Positions 1 through 9,740 of a DNA stretch of 64,000 nt are shown here, piece by piece. A program made the translations under genes and the position numbers. This DNA is from Megaustenia siamemsis (lineage: Eukaryota; Mollusca; Gastropoda; Stylommatophora; Ariophantidae), in the NCBI GenBank assembly GCA_032433765.1, contig JAVIAB010000041.1, positions 80,330,928 to 80,394,927 on the forward strand, read 5' to 3'. Position 1 is the first letter of the stretch. Each line of letters starts with the position of its first letter. The notes beneath the pieces are model-generated. The model was not told the origin of the DNA, searched no databases, and saw nothing but the letters and a program-made list of their open reading frames with translations.

Positions 1-789
1 TCTAGAACATATTGTTTAGTTGATCTTCTGTTTACTCTAGAACATGGTGTTTAGTTGATCTTCTGTTTACTCTAGAACATGTTGTTTAGTTGATCTTCTG
101 TTTACTCTAGAACATGTTGTTTAGTTGATCTTCTGTTTACTCTAGAACATGTTTAGTTGATCTTCTGTTTACTCTAGAACATGTTGTTTAGTTGATCTTC
201 TGTTTACTCTAGAACATGTTTAGTTGATCTTCTGTTTACTCTAGAACATGTTGTTTAGTTGATCTTCTGGTTACTCTAGAACATGTTTAGTTGATCTTCT
301 GTTTACTCTAGAACATGTTGTTTAGTTGATCTTCTGTTTACTCTAGAACATGTCGATTAGTTGATCTTCTGTTTACTCTAGAACATGTTGTTTAGTTGAT
401 CTTCTGTTTACTCTAGAACATGTTGTTTAGTTGCTCTTCTGTTTACTCTAGAACATGTCGTTTAGTTGATCTTCTGTTTACTCTAGAACATGTTGTTTAG
501 TTGATCTTCTGTTTACTCTAGAACATGTTGTTTAGTTGATCTTCTGTTTACTCTAGAACATGTTGTTTAGTTGATCTTCTGTTTACTCTAGAACATGTTG
601 TTTAGTTGATCTTCTGTTTACTCTAGAACATGTTGTTTAGTTGATCTTCTGTTTACTCTAGAACATGTTGTTTAGTTGATCTTCTGTTTACTCTAGAACA
701 TGTTGTTTAGTTGATCTTCTGTTTACTCTAGAACATGTTGTTTAGTTAATCTTCTGTTTACTCGAGAACATGTTGTTTAGTTGATCTTC
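1..789. repeat. 35-bp minisatellite, 23 copies
   Basis: Head-to-tail array whose units each begin with tctagaacatg and end in cttctgtttac. I count 23 unit starts (1, 36, 71, 106, 141, 173, 208, 240, 275, 307, then every 35 bp to 762). Three units (starting 141, 208 and 275) lack a 3-bp ttg and are 32 bp long; the last is truncated at 789. Almost every unit carries an XbaI site (TCTAGA); the last copy has tcgaga instead. The array is cut by the window start, so its true length is unknown. It is AT-rich and has no coding signal. The 67 bp that follow (790-856) are unique sequence with no recognisable feature. Confidence 0.97.
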
Positions 790-856
790 ATTTCCTTGTC
801 CGTGAATGTGTTCTTGCTTGCTGAAGAAGGCCGTCATGCCTTTATTTGGTTCCTCT

Positions 857-2235
857 CTTGTAAAACTGTCGGCAAACTTGTAGTAGTGAACGGCACAGCC
901 CACCACTCGCTACCAGCTTGTAAAACTGTCGGCAAACTTGAAGTAGTGAACGGCACAGCCCACCACTCGCTACCAGCTTGTAAAACTGTCGGCAAACTTG
1001 AAGTAGTGAACGTCACAGCCCACCACTCGCTACTAGCTTGTAAAACTGTCGGCAAACTTGAAGTAGTGAACGGCACAGCCACCACTCGCTACCAGCTTGT
1101 AAAACTGTCGGCAAACTTGAAGTAGTGAACGTCACAGCCCACCACTCGCTACCAGCTTGTAAAACTGTCGGCAAACTTGAAGTAGTGAACGTCACAGCCC
1201 ACCACTCGCTACCAGCTTGTAAAACTGTCGGCAAACTTGAAGTAGTGAACGGCACAGCCCACCACTCGCTACCAGCTTGTAAAACTGTCGGCAAACTTGA
1301 AGTAGTGAACGGCACAGCCCACCACTCGCTACCAGCTTGTAAAACTGTCGGCAAACTTGTAGTAGTGAACGGCACAGCCCACCACTCGCTACCAGCTTGT
1401 AAAACTGTCGGCAAACTTGAAGTAGTGAACGGCACAGCCCACCACTCGCTACCAGCTTGTAAAACTGTCGGCAAACTTGAAGTAGTGAACGTCACAGCCC
1501 ACCACTCGCTACCAGCTTGTAAAACTGTCGGCAAACTTGAAGTAGTGAACGGCACAGCCCACCACTCGCTACCAGCTTGTAAAACTGTCGGCAAACTTGA
1601 AGTAGTGAACGGCACAGCCCACCACTCGCTACCAGCTTGTAAAACTGTCGGCAAACTTGAAGTAGTGAACGGCACAGCCCACCACTCGCTACCAGCTTGT
1701 AAAACTGTCGGCAAACTTGAAGTAGTGAACGGCACAGCCCACCACTCGCTACCAGCTTGTAAAACTGTCGGCAAACTTGAAGTAGTGAACGGCACAGCCC
1801 ACCACTCGCTACCAGCTTGTAAAACTGTCGGCAAACTTGAAGTAGTGAACGGCACAGCCCACCACTCGCTACCAGCTTGTAAAACTGTCGGCAAACTTGA
1901 AGTAGTGAACGGCACAGCCCACCACTCGCTACCAGCTTGTAAATCTGTCGGCAAACTTGAAGTAGTGAACGGCACAGCCCACCACTCGCTACCAGCTTGT
2001 AAAACTGTCGGCAAACTTGAAGTAGTGAACGGCACAGCCCACCACTCGCTACCAGCTTGTAAAACTGTCGGCAAACTTGAAGTAGTGAACGGCACAGCCC
2101 ACCACTCGCTACCAGCTTGTAAAACTGTCGGCAAACTTGAAGTAGTGAACGGCACAGCCCACCACTCGCTACCAGCTTGTAAAACTGTCGGCAAACTTGA
2201 AGTAGTGAACGGCACAGCCCATCACTCGCTACCAG
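857..2235. repeat. 60-bp minisatellite, 23 copies
   Basis: Head-to-tail array of a 60-bp unit starting cttgtaaaactgtcgg. There are 23 copies: starts at 857, 917, 977, 1037, then 1096 and every 60 bp to 2176. The fourth copy is 59 bp because one c is missing near 1080. Variation is low and confined to a few positions: ggcac/gtcac, cttgaag/cttgtag, aaaact/aaatct, taccag/tactag. Because 60 is divisible by three, several frames stay open on both strands (for example 1125-2288 forward, a 20-residue period). The changes are amino-acid altering in the open frames and the single-base deletion shifts them, so I read this as non-coding. The next 120 bp (2236-2359) are unique sequence. Confidence 0.97.
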
Positions 2236-2359
2236 CTTTTTGGGCAGCACTGCAACTACGTGCCTGTTCCCTACAGACAGAAACATGAAGTTAGATAGAT
2301 ATCGAGTGATGTAGAAGGTTGGGCCAATCCTGGGCAGTTTTAAAGGGTTAGAGGTTACA

Positions 2360-2714
2360 TTAGAGGTAGCCGGTTAGAGATAGCCAGTTAGAATAAGCCA
2401 GTTAGAGATAGCCAGATAGAGATAGTCAGTTAGATATAGCCAGTTAGATATAGTCAGTTAGAGATAGCCAGTTAGAGATAGCCATTAGATATAGTCAGTT
2501 AGAGATAGCCAGTTAGAGATAGCAAGTGATAGCCAGTTAGAGATAGCCAGTTAGAGATAGCCAGTTAGAGATAGCCAGATAGAGGTAGCCAGTTAGAGAT
2601 AGCCAGAGATAGCCAGTTAGAGATAGCCAGTTAGAGATAGCCAGAGATAGCCAGTTAGAGATAGCCAGTTAGAGATAGCCAGTGATAGCCAGTTAGAGAT
2701 AGCCAGTTAGAGAC
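2360..2714. repeat. degenerate 14-bp tandem repeat
   Basis: About 25 imperfect copies of a 14-bp unit, agccagttagagat. Many copies are shortened (for example agccagagat, agccagtgat) or substituted (agtcagttagatat), so this looks older or more slippage-prone than the neighbouring 35- and 60-bp arrays. No open frame of note. Confidence 0.93.
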
Positions 2715-2757
2715 AACTGTGTAGCAGTTGTAGATTTGTATATTTCACTCTGGAGCA

Positions 2758-2765
2758 TGTGGGTA
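2758..2765. repeat. target-site duplication, left copy
   Basis: The 8-mer tgtgggta directly abuts the poly-T (the A tail of a minus-strand SINE). An identical 8-mer sits at 3112-3119 on the other side of the element, and the bases outside the two copies differ. This is the signature of target-primed reverse transcription. Confidence 0.75.
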
Positions 2766-3111
2766 TTTTTTTTCTTTTCTTTTTTTTTTCGTTCGTCAGC
2801 TTTTACCTCTGATGAAGTCCCTCGAGACTAGGAACTGAATTTTGTGTGGTAATCCATTTTTTCCCTGACAGCCGTGTACACAAGGTGTCCCTCGCCGCAT
2901 AGGCAGATAACTCCGACTTCGTAGGTGCTCATATTTTTTCCGTCGTTGAGTGATTGACATTTCAAGTCGAGCATCGCTGCTGAGACCAGGGGTGGTTGCC
3001 ACAGAGAGAAATCATAAATAAAAATCCCAACTGGTGTCAGACGGGATTTGAACCCACAACCTCTATGTCTCGAGGCCGACGTCTTGCCTCAAGACCAACC
3101 AGTCCCCCGTG
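2766..3111 (-). mobile_element. tRNA-derived SINE, complete with A tail and TSD
   Basis: A 346-bp short interspersed element read on the minus strand. Its 5' end (3111) has a tRNA-like head with an A-box-like stretch (plus-strand 3087-3101) and a pol III B box reading ggttcaaatcc (plus-strand 3044-3054). A unique body of about 230 bp follows, and the 3' end is an A-rich tail, seen as poly-T broken by two c at 2766-2789. Flanking 8-bp direct repeats (2758-2765 and 3112-3119) mark the insertion. Such elements are pol III-transcribed and mobilised in trans by a LINE. The body family could not be assigned by eye. A 68-codon minus-strand open frame inside it (2796-3002) is incidental. Confidence 0.8.
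3035..3111 (-). other. tRNA-like head of the SINE (pol III promoter)
   Basis: On the minus strand this stretch has a T-arm-like hairpin (gtggg, loop ttcaaat, cccgt), a B box matching GGTTCRANTCC with A at the R position, and an A-box-like segment 33 bases upstream. The acceptor ends pair at only about five of seven positions and no clean cloverleaf forms, so it is a tRNA-derived promoter rather than a working tRNA gene. Confidence 0.7.
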
Positions 3112-3119
3112 TGTGGGTA
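3112..3119. repeat. target-site duplication, right copy
   Basis: The 8-mer tgtgggta adjoins the 5' end of the minus-strand SINE and is identical to 2758-2765. Sequence from 3120 to 3336 is unique, with no gene or repeat that I can see. Confidence 0.75.
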
Positions 3120-3336
3120 AGATGTGATTTGTGACTGCAGGTTTCTGTAATTGTGACTACGATGTTCTGATGCCATTAAATCTGTTAGAGTCCTGGCTAG
3201 TTGTGTCAGACTAGAATTCTCTTAATGGAGTTGTCCTTGATTGCTGGTGCCCTCAGCTGTTGTCCAGTTCTAAAAGGTCTAGAGTAGAGGTCAAGGAGAG
3301 ATGTTCTATCTGGTTAGATCCGGTCACACATCCTCG

Positions 3337-3607
3337 AACGATAACTTCAGCATGACGAACACATCACAGCAGACAGAACGATAACTCCAGCATGACGAAC
3401 ACATCACAGCAGACAGAACGATAACTCCAGCATGACGAACACATCACAGCAGACAGAACGATAACTCCAGCATGACGAACACATCACAGCAGACAGAACG
3501 ATAACTTCAGCATGACGAACACACCACAGCAGACAGAAACGATAACTTCAGCATGACGAACACATCACAGCAGACAGAACGATAACTCCAGCACGACGAT
3601 CACATCA
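3337..3607. repeat. 40-bp minisatellite, about 6.8 copies
   Basis: Head-to-tail units of 40 bp beginning aacgataact and ending cagcagacag. Starts are at 3337, 3377, 3417, 3457, 3497, 3538 (one extra a before it) and 3578, the last truncated at about 3607 and the most diverged. Variation is limited to cttcag/ctccag and atcac/accac. Its unit shares no obvious sequence with the other arrays. Confidence 0.95.
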
Positions 3608-3690
3608 TCGTCTGTTAGAAGAGACAGCTCTTCACCTACGATCTGGCTGCTATACTACTCGGTTTAGCACAATACCAGCAAGGCAGTACA

Positions 3691-3973
3691 ATTAAAATTA
3701 CTAAAGACATGTATGTGCCCCCATAGCAACATGCGGTTGTGAATCATGGACAATCTCGCAAACAGCAAGGAAGAAAATAGATTCATTCGAAACAAAATGC
3801 TACAGAAAAATCATTAAGACACCTTGGATAATGAACAAGAGCAATGAAGACATATTGAAAGATTCAACATTAAAGGAACTGGCTTATAAACATATTTTCT
3901 ACAGAGGAAATTAAGATATTAGGGTCACGTGAAAAGTCACGGCGGGCCGGATAGTAGGGGAACAGGCAAATAA
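3691..3973 (+). pseudogene. decayed LINE reverse-transcriptase C-terminal fragment
   Basis: Translating 3709-3914 in two frames joined by a one-base loss near 3718-3722 gives a block ending in IATCGCESWT, then about 50 residues including FETKCYRKI. The segment 3902-3973, in a shifted frame, reads QRKLRY, a stop (TAG at 3920), then GHVKSHGG. The GCESWT, FE.KCYRKI and RKLRY.GHV..H series is the familiar region after the RT palm/thumb domain in non-LTR retrotransposon polyproteins of animals. In life the protein would copy element RNA at a nicked target. Here there are at least two frameshifts and internal stops, and nothing recognisable upstream, as expected of a 5'-truncated insertion. The family assignment rests on remembered motif order, not a search. 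Confidence 0.65.
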
Positions 3974-4074
3974 TTGCGATGCTGCGGTGAAGCTGGTAGC
4001 AAGGGGCCAGTGGTGAGGAGTGTAGAACACTCCAAGGTATGAAGACAGCTTCACAAGGGAGGAACACAACACAA

Positions 4075-4109
4075 TACTGACGTTTCGGCCTGAGGCCTTC
4101 TTCAGAGTA
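4075..4109 (-). ncRNA. hammerhead-ribozyme-like motif (Penelope-element type)
   Basis: On the minus strand the stretch reads ctgaaga, a hairpin ggcc-tca-ggcc, then gaaac and gtc. These match the conserved CUGANGA core, stem II, the GAAA core and the GUC cleavage triplet of a hammerhead. Four bases before the core (uact) pair with four after the triplet (agua), giving stem I. Stem III is only ac/gu with no loop, so cleavage would need a dimer, as proposed for short-stem hammerheads of Penelope-like elements. There is one extra A between the core and stem II. No adjacent Penelope RT is visible. Activity is not shown. Confidence 0.45.
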
Positions 4110-4963
4110 AAGGACAATGAAAACAAACGATGAAACACAATTATCTATAAATACATGATCAGAAGAAGAGGATAGAAAAGAAAAAAGTAGGATGATGAAA
4201 AAATGAAAAAAGAAGAGAGCTAAGATAATAATATAGAAAGAATAGGAGAATATATGTATAGTTTAAAATATACGTCATAGATCGGGCAAGACCTTACTAA
4301 TGTCACAGCACTCATCTTCAAGTCCAGGTATTGACACTTCTTCTAAGGTCGCCAGGTGTTTTATTTTATTGCTGCAGCATTTTGACGCTTCGAGACTGTT
4401 TATTGTCCACGGCTGTTGCCTGCTTGTGGTAAAGGTGAACTTTAATTCCGCCCTATAGAGCTTCTAAGCGTGTGCGTTGAGATATCATGGTATTAGTTAT
4501 CAGCTCTCTTGAGGATGTTTGTAGATCGAGGATTTTCAACAGAAATAAATTAAAGCTGGTGGATAACTTGTCAAAGCTTTAGTGAAACCAATGACTTTGA
4601 TGAGCGTTTATAAGTGAAGTATTAATGGGTACTGTAATGATAGTACAAGTACTAACACAAGCTATAGTACAAATGTAACAGTGAGAATGGGGTGAGAATG
4701 TGTAACAATAACAAGAATGAGTGAGTCAGAAAAACGTGGAGAATTCACAATGAGAGAATGGGAATTCAGTTCAGGGGATTAAAGAATTCTCGGGATTTCA
4801 AGAGAGTTCAGTAGAAGGGGTGAGATGGAAGAAGGGTGCTGATTGGCTGAAAACGAAAGATATATGCGATTTACAAGTTTAGGGTGTGAGAGTTGGACGG
4901 TAGACCGGATAACCGGATCGCCAGTTGGCTTACCAACCTTCTAAGATGCGTTTTGTTTTTCAG
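4110..4963. other. unique non-coding stretch, A/G-rich at first
   Basis: There is no gene, repeat array or RNA gene that I can support. The stretch 4150-4260 is purine-rich (gaagaagagg, aaaagaaaaaagtagg and similar), after which composition becomes ordinary. Every frame is broken by frequent stops. It may be remnant transposon sequence linked to the hammerhead-like motif just upstream, but nothing confirms that. Confidence 0.6.
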
Positions 4964-5275
4964 TTCCAGTTGTGCCAGCAAGGAGTTCGCTTGGGAGTTT
5001 AATTTGTCTAGTTGGAGTGAGCAAAGCGCTTGCCGTTGATTCAGTGTGAATTGTGGAATTGAACATTTATCCTATTAATTATGTGTGAGCCAGAGGCCGA
5101 CAGTGTGCTGTAGTTGTGATCGGACAGTGAAGTCTGACTGAGTAATTACTAGCGAGCAAGGAGCTTGCTACTGTTGGAATTGTACTTGTAGAATTGAAGA
5201 TTGTCATGTGCGTTATGTGTGTGCACGGTGATCGTCAGTTGGTTCTGCCTCAGCAGCGGAGCGGAATGTCTTCAG
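4964..5275 (+). other. possible non-coding (UTR-type) exon
   Basis: A pyrimidine-rich acceptor, ttttgtttttcag, ends at 4963. A donor matching the CAG|GTGAGT consensus perfectly has its cut between 5275 and 5276. The 312 bp between contain stops in all three forward frames, so if this is an exon it is 5' UTR or lncRNA. It contains two or three diverged copies of a gcaa..agc.cttgc segment (around 4977, 5029 and 5155), hinting at an old internal duplication. No promoter is recognisable. This rests on splice consensus alone. Confidence 0.25.
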
Positions 5276-5279
5276 GTGA

Positions 5280-5576
5280 GTAAAGTCAGGTGTCTTTTAT
5301 GATCGAACAATCTTGGTCAGTAATTGGATCAGTGTTGTGTTCACTACCGGCACGGCGAAGAACGAATTTAGGGTTGCGGAACAGTCTGTAGGTCTGGAGA
5401 TCTGCATCAACCGTCATTTGAAAACCAGCGTGAAGTGCTACTATACGGAGAATAAGATGGAACCCAGCAGCAGTTTCCGAACCAGTCCGGCAGCACAGCG
5501 ATTCATCACTCATTCGGTCAAGCAAATTCTGTCGGAAGGAAATCCGCCAGCCAGTGCAGCAGGTAGCCAGCGTTAA
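5280..5576 (+). other. short open frame, unassigned
   Basis: The forward frame stays open for 99 codons (5280-5576, stop taa at 5574), but the first ATG is at 5457, leaving only 39 residues. The predicted tail contains HSVKQIL, which loosely recalls short hydrophobic motifs near the start of some homeodomain proteins, but there is no homeodomain and the match is too short to use. It starts right after the candidate donor at 5276, so it would be intronic under that model. A chance open frame is the likeliest reading. Sequence 5577-5621 is unique. Confidence 0.15.
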
Positions 5577-5621
5577 CGTCGAACGTTAGTCGGTGTCCGG
5601 TAGAGAGCGGGGCTTGACGCT

Positions 5622-5729
5622 ATCAACTGTTTGCGACCAACTGTTTGTGACCAATTGTTTGCGATCAACTGTTTGCGATCAACTGTTTGCTACCAACTGT
5701 TTGCGATCAACTGTTTGCGACCAACTGTC
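5622..5729. repeat. 14-bp tandem repeat, 7.7 copies
   Basis: Units of the form atcaactgtttgcg or accaactgtttgcg start at 5622, 5636, 5650, 5664, 5678, 5692, 5706 and 5720 (the last partial). Variation is confined to at/ac at the start, one ttgtttg and one gct end. It is unrelated in sequence to the other 14-bp array at 2360-2714. The 45 bp that follow, 5730-5774, are unique and lead straight into the large satellite. Confidence 0.95.
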
Positions 5730-8700
5730 CTCAACATCTGCCACCTTCCAGCGTCGAGAGAAATTGTAATTATCGCTCCACCCTCATGTATGTTACTTCG
5801 TGAACCCTTCCTTGTCTACGCTCCACCCTCATGTATGTTACTTCGTGAACCCTTCCTTGTCTACGCTCCACCCTCATGTATGTTACTTCGTGAACCCTTC
5901 CTTGTCTACACTCCACCCTCATGTATGTTACTTCGTAAACCCTTCCTTGTCTACGCTCCACCCTCATGTATGTTACTTCGTGAACCCTTCCTTGTCTACA
6001 CTCCACCCTCATGTATGTTACATCGTGAACCCTTCCTTGTCTACGCTCCACCCTCATGTATGTTACTTCGTGAACCCTTCCTTGTCTACACTCCACCCTC
6101 ATGTATGTTACTTCGTAAACCCTTCCTTGTCTACGCTCCACCCTCATAATGTTACTTCGTGAACCCTTCCTTGTCTACGCTCCACCCTCATGTATGTTAC
6201 TTCGTGAACCCTTCCTTGTCTACGCTCCACCCTCATGTATGTTACTTCGTGAACCCTTCCTTGTCTACGCTCCACCCTCATGTATGTTACTTCGTGAACC
6301 CTTCCTTGTCTACGCTCCACCCTCATGTATGTTACTTCGTGAACCCTTCCTTGTCTACGCTCCACCCTCATGTATGTTACTTCGTGAACCCTTCCTTGTC
6401 TACGCTCCACCCTCATGTATGTTACTTCGTGAACCCTTCCTTGTCTACACTCCACCCTCATGGATGTTACTTCGTAAACCCTTCCTTGTCTACGCTCCAC
6501 CCTCATGTATGTTACTTCGTGAACCCTTCCTTGTCTACGCTCCACCCTCATGTATGTTACTTCGTGAACCCTTCCTTGTCTACACTCCACCCTCATGTAT
6601 GTTACTTCGTGAATCCTTCCTTGTCTACGCTCCACCCTCATGTATGTTACTTCGTGAACCCTTCCTTGTCTACGCTTTACCCTCATGTATGTTACTTCGT
6701 TAATCCTTCCTTGTCTACGCTCCACCCTCATGTATGTTACTTCGTGAACCCTTCCTTGTCTACGCTCCACCCTCATGTATGTTACATCGTGAACCCTTCC
6801 TTGTCTACGCTCCACCCTCATAATGTTACTTCGTGAACCCTTCCTTGTCTACGCTCCACCCTCATGTATGTTACTTCGTGAACCCTTCCTTGTCTACGCT
6901 CCACCCTCATGTATGTTATTTCGTGAACCCTTCCTTGTCTACGCTCCACCCTCATGTATGTTACTTCGTGAACCCTTCCTTTTCTACACTCCACCCTCAT
7001 GTATGTTACTTCGTAAACCCTTCCTTGTCTACGCTCCACCCTCATGTATGTTACTTCGTAAACCCTTCCTTGTTTACGCTCCACCCTCATGTATGTTACT
7101 TCGTGAACCCTTCCTTGTCTACGCTTCACCCTCATGTATGTTACTTCGTGAACCCATCCTTGTCTACACACCACCCTCATGTATGTTACTTCGTAAACCC
7201 TTCCTTGTTTACGCTCCACCCTCATGTATGTTACTTCGTAAATCCTTCCTTGTCTACGCTTCACCCTCATGTATGTTACTTCGTGAACCCTTCCTTGTCT
7301 ACACTCCACCCTCATGTATGTTACTTCGTAAACCCTTCCTTGTCTACGCTCCACCCTCATGTATGTTACTTCGTGAACCCTTCCTTGTCTACACTCCACC
7401 CTCATGTATGTTACTTCGTAAACCCTTCCTTGTCTACGCTCCACCCTCATGTATGTTACTTCGTGAACCCTTCCTTGTCTACACTCCACCCTCATGTATG
7501 TTACTTCGTGAACCCTTCCTTGTCTACGCTCCACCCTCATGTATGTTACTTCGTGAACCCTTCCTTGTCTACACTGCACCCTCATGTATGTTACTTCGTG
7601 AACCCTTCCTTGTCTACGCTCCACCCTCATGTATGTTACTTCGTGAACCCTTCCTTGTCTACGCTCCACCCTCATGTATGTTACTTCGTGAACCCTTCCT
7701 TGTCTACGCTCCACCCTCATGTATGTTACTTCGTGAACCCTTCCTTGTCTACACTCCACCCTCATGTATGTTACTTCGTAAACCCTTCCTTGTCTACGCT
7801 CCACCCTCATGTATGTTACTTCGTGAACCCTTCCTTGTCTACGCTCCACCCTCATGTATGTTACTTCGTGAACCCTTCCTTGTCTACACTCCACCCTCAT
7901 GTATGTTACTTCGTGAATCCTTCCTTGTCTACGCTCCACCCTCATGTATGTTACTTCGTGAACCCTTCCTTGTCTACGCTTTACCCTCATGTATGTTACT
8001 TCGTTAATCCTTCCTTGTCTACGCTCCACCCTCATGTATGTTACTTCGTGAACCCTTCCTTGTCTACGCTCCACCCTCATAATGTTACTTCGTGAACCCT
8101 TCCTTGTCTACGCTCCACCCTCATGTATGTTACTTCGTGAACCCTTCCTTGTCTACGCTCCACCCTCATGTATGTTACTTCGTGAACCCTTCCTTGTCTA
8201 CGCTCCACCCTCATGTATGTTACTTCGTGAACCCTTCCTTGTCTACACTCCACCCTCATGTATGTTACTTCGTGAATCCTTCCTTGTCTACGCTCCACCC
8301 TCATGTATGTTACTTCGTGAACCCTTCCTTGTCTACGCTTTACCCTCATGTATGTTACTTCGTTAATCCTTCCTTGTCTACACTCCACCCTCATGTATGT
8401 TACTTCGTAAACCCTTCCTTGTCTACGCTCCACCCTCATAATGTTACTTCGTGAACCCTTCCTTGTCTACGCTCCACCCTCATGTATGTTACTTCGTGAA
8501 CCCTTCCTTGTCTACGCTCCACCCTCATGTATGTTACTTCGTGAACCCTTCCTTGTCTACGCTCCACCCTCATGTATGTTACTTCGTGAACCCTTCCTTG
8601 TCTACGCTCCACCCTCATGTATGTTACTTCGTGAACCCTTCCTTGTCTACACTCCACCCTCATGTATGTTACTTCGTAAACCCTTCCTTGTCTACACTCC

Positions 8701-9740
8701 ACCCTCATGTATGTTACTTCGTAAACCCTTCCTTGTCTACGCTCCACCCTCATGTATGTTACTTCGTGAACCCTTCCTTGTCTACACTCCACCCTCATGT
8801 ATGTTACTTCGTAAACCCTTCCTTGTCTACGCTCCACCCTCATGTATGTTACTTCGTGAACCCTTCCTTGTCTACACTCAACCCTCATGTATGTTACATC
8901 GTAAACCCTTCCTTGTCTACGCTCCACCCTCATGTATGTTACTTCGTGAACCCTTCCTTGTCTACACTCCACCCTCATGTATGTTACTTCGTAAACCCTT
9001 CCTTGTCTACGCTCCACCCTCATGTATGTTACTTCGTGAACCCTTCCTTGTCTACACTCCACCCTCATGTATGTTACATCGTGAACCCTTCCTTGTCTAC
9101 GCTCCACCCTCATGTATGTTACTTCGTGAACCCTTCCTTGTCTACACTCCACCCTCATGTATGTTACTTCGTAAACCCTTCCTTGTCTACGCTCCACCCT
9201 CATAATGTTACTTCGTGAACCCTTCCTTGTCTACGCTCCACCCTCATGTATGTTACTTCGTGAACCCTTCCTTGTCTACACTCCACCCTCATGTATGTTA
9301 CTTCGTAAACCCTTCCTTGTCTACGCTCCACCCTCATGTATGTTACTTCGTGAACCCTTCCTTGTCTACACTCCACCCTCATGTATGTTACATCGTGAAC
9401 CCTTCCTTGTCTACGCTCCACCCTCATGTATGTTACTCCGTGAACCCTTCCTTGTCTACACTCCACCCTCATGTATGTTACTTCGTAAACCCTTCCTTGT
9501 CTACGCTCCACCCTCATAATGTTACTTCGTGAACCCTTCCTTGTCTAAGCTTCACCCTCATGTATGTTACTTCGTGAACCCTTCCTTGTCTACACTCCAC
9601 CCTCATGTATGTTACTTCGTAAACCCTTCCTTGTCTACGCTCCACCCTCATGTATGTTACTTCGTGAACCCTTCCTTGTCTACACTCCACCCTCATGTAT
9701 GTTACTTCGTAAACCCTTCCTTGTCTACGCTCCACCCTCA

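Noticed and set aside
2806..2840. Second hammerhead motif beginning ctgatgaagtcc on the plus strand
   Set aside because: The stem II closure is irregular and the GAAA core is gaat. It falls in the SINE 3' part on the opposite strand to the element.
2796..3002. 68-codon minus-strand protein
   Set aside because: It lies wholly inside the SINE and has no recognisable motif.
3035..3111. Functional tRNA gene on the minus strand
   Set aside because: The acceptor stem pairs poorly and the sequence continues into a SINE body with A tail and target duplication.
5457..5576. N-terminus of a homeodomain protein (HSVKQIL)
   Set aside because: A seven-residue resemblance in a 39-residue frame with no homeodomain in the window.
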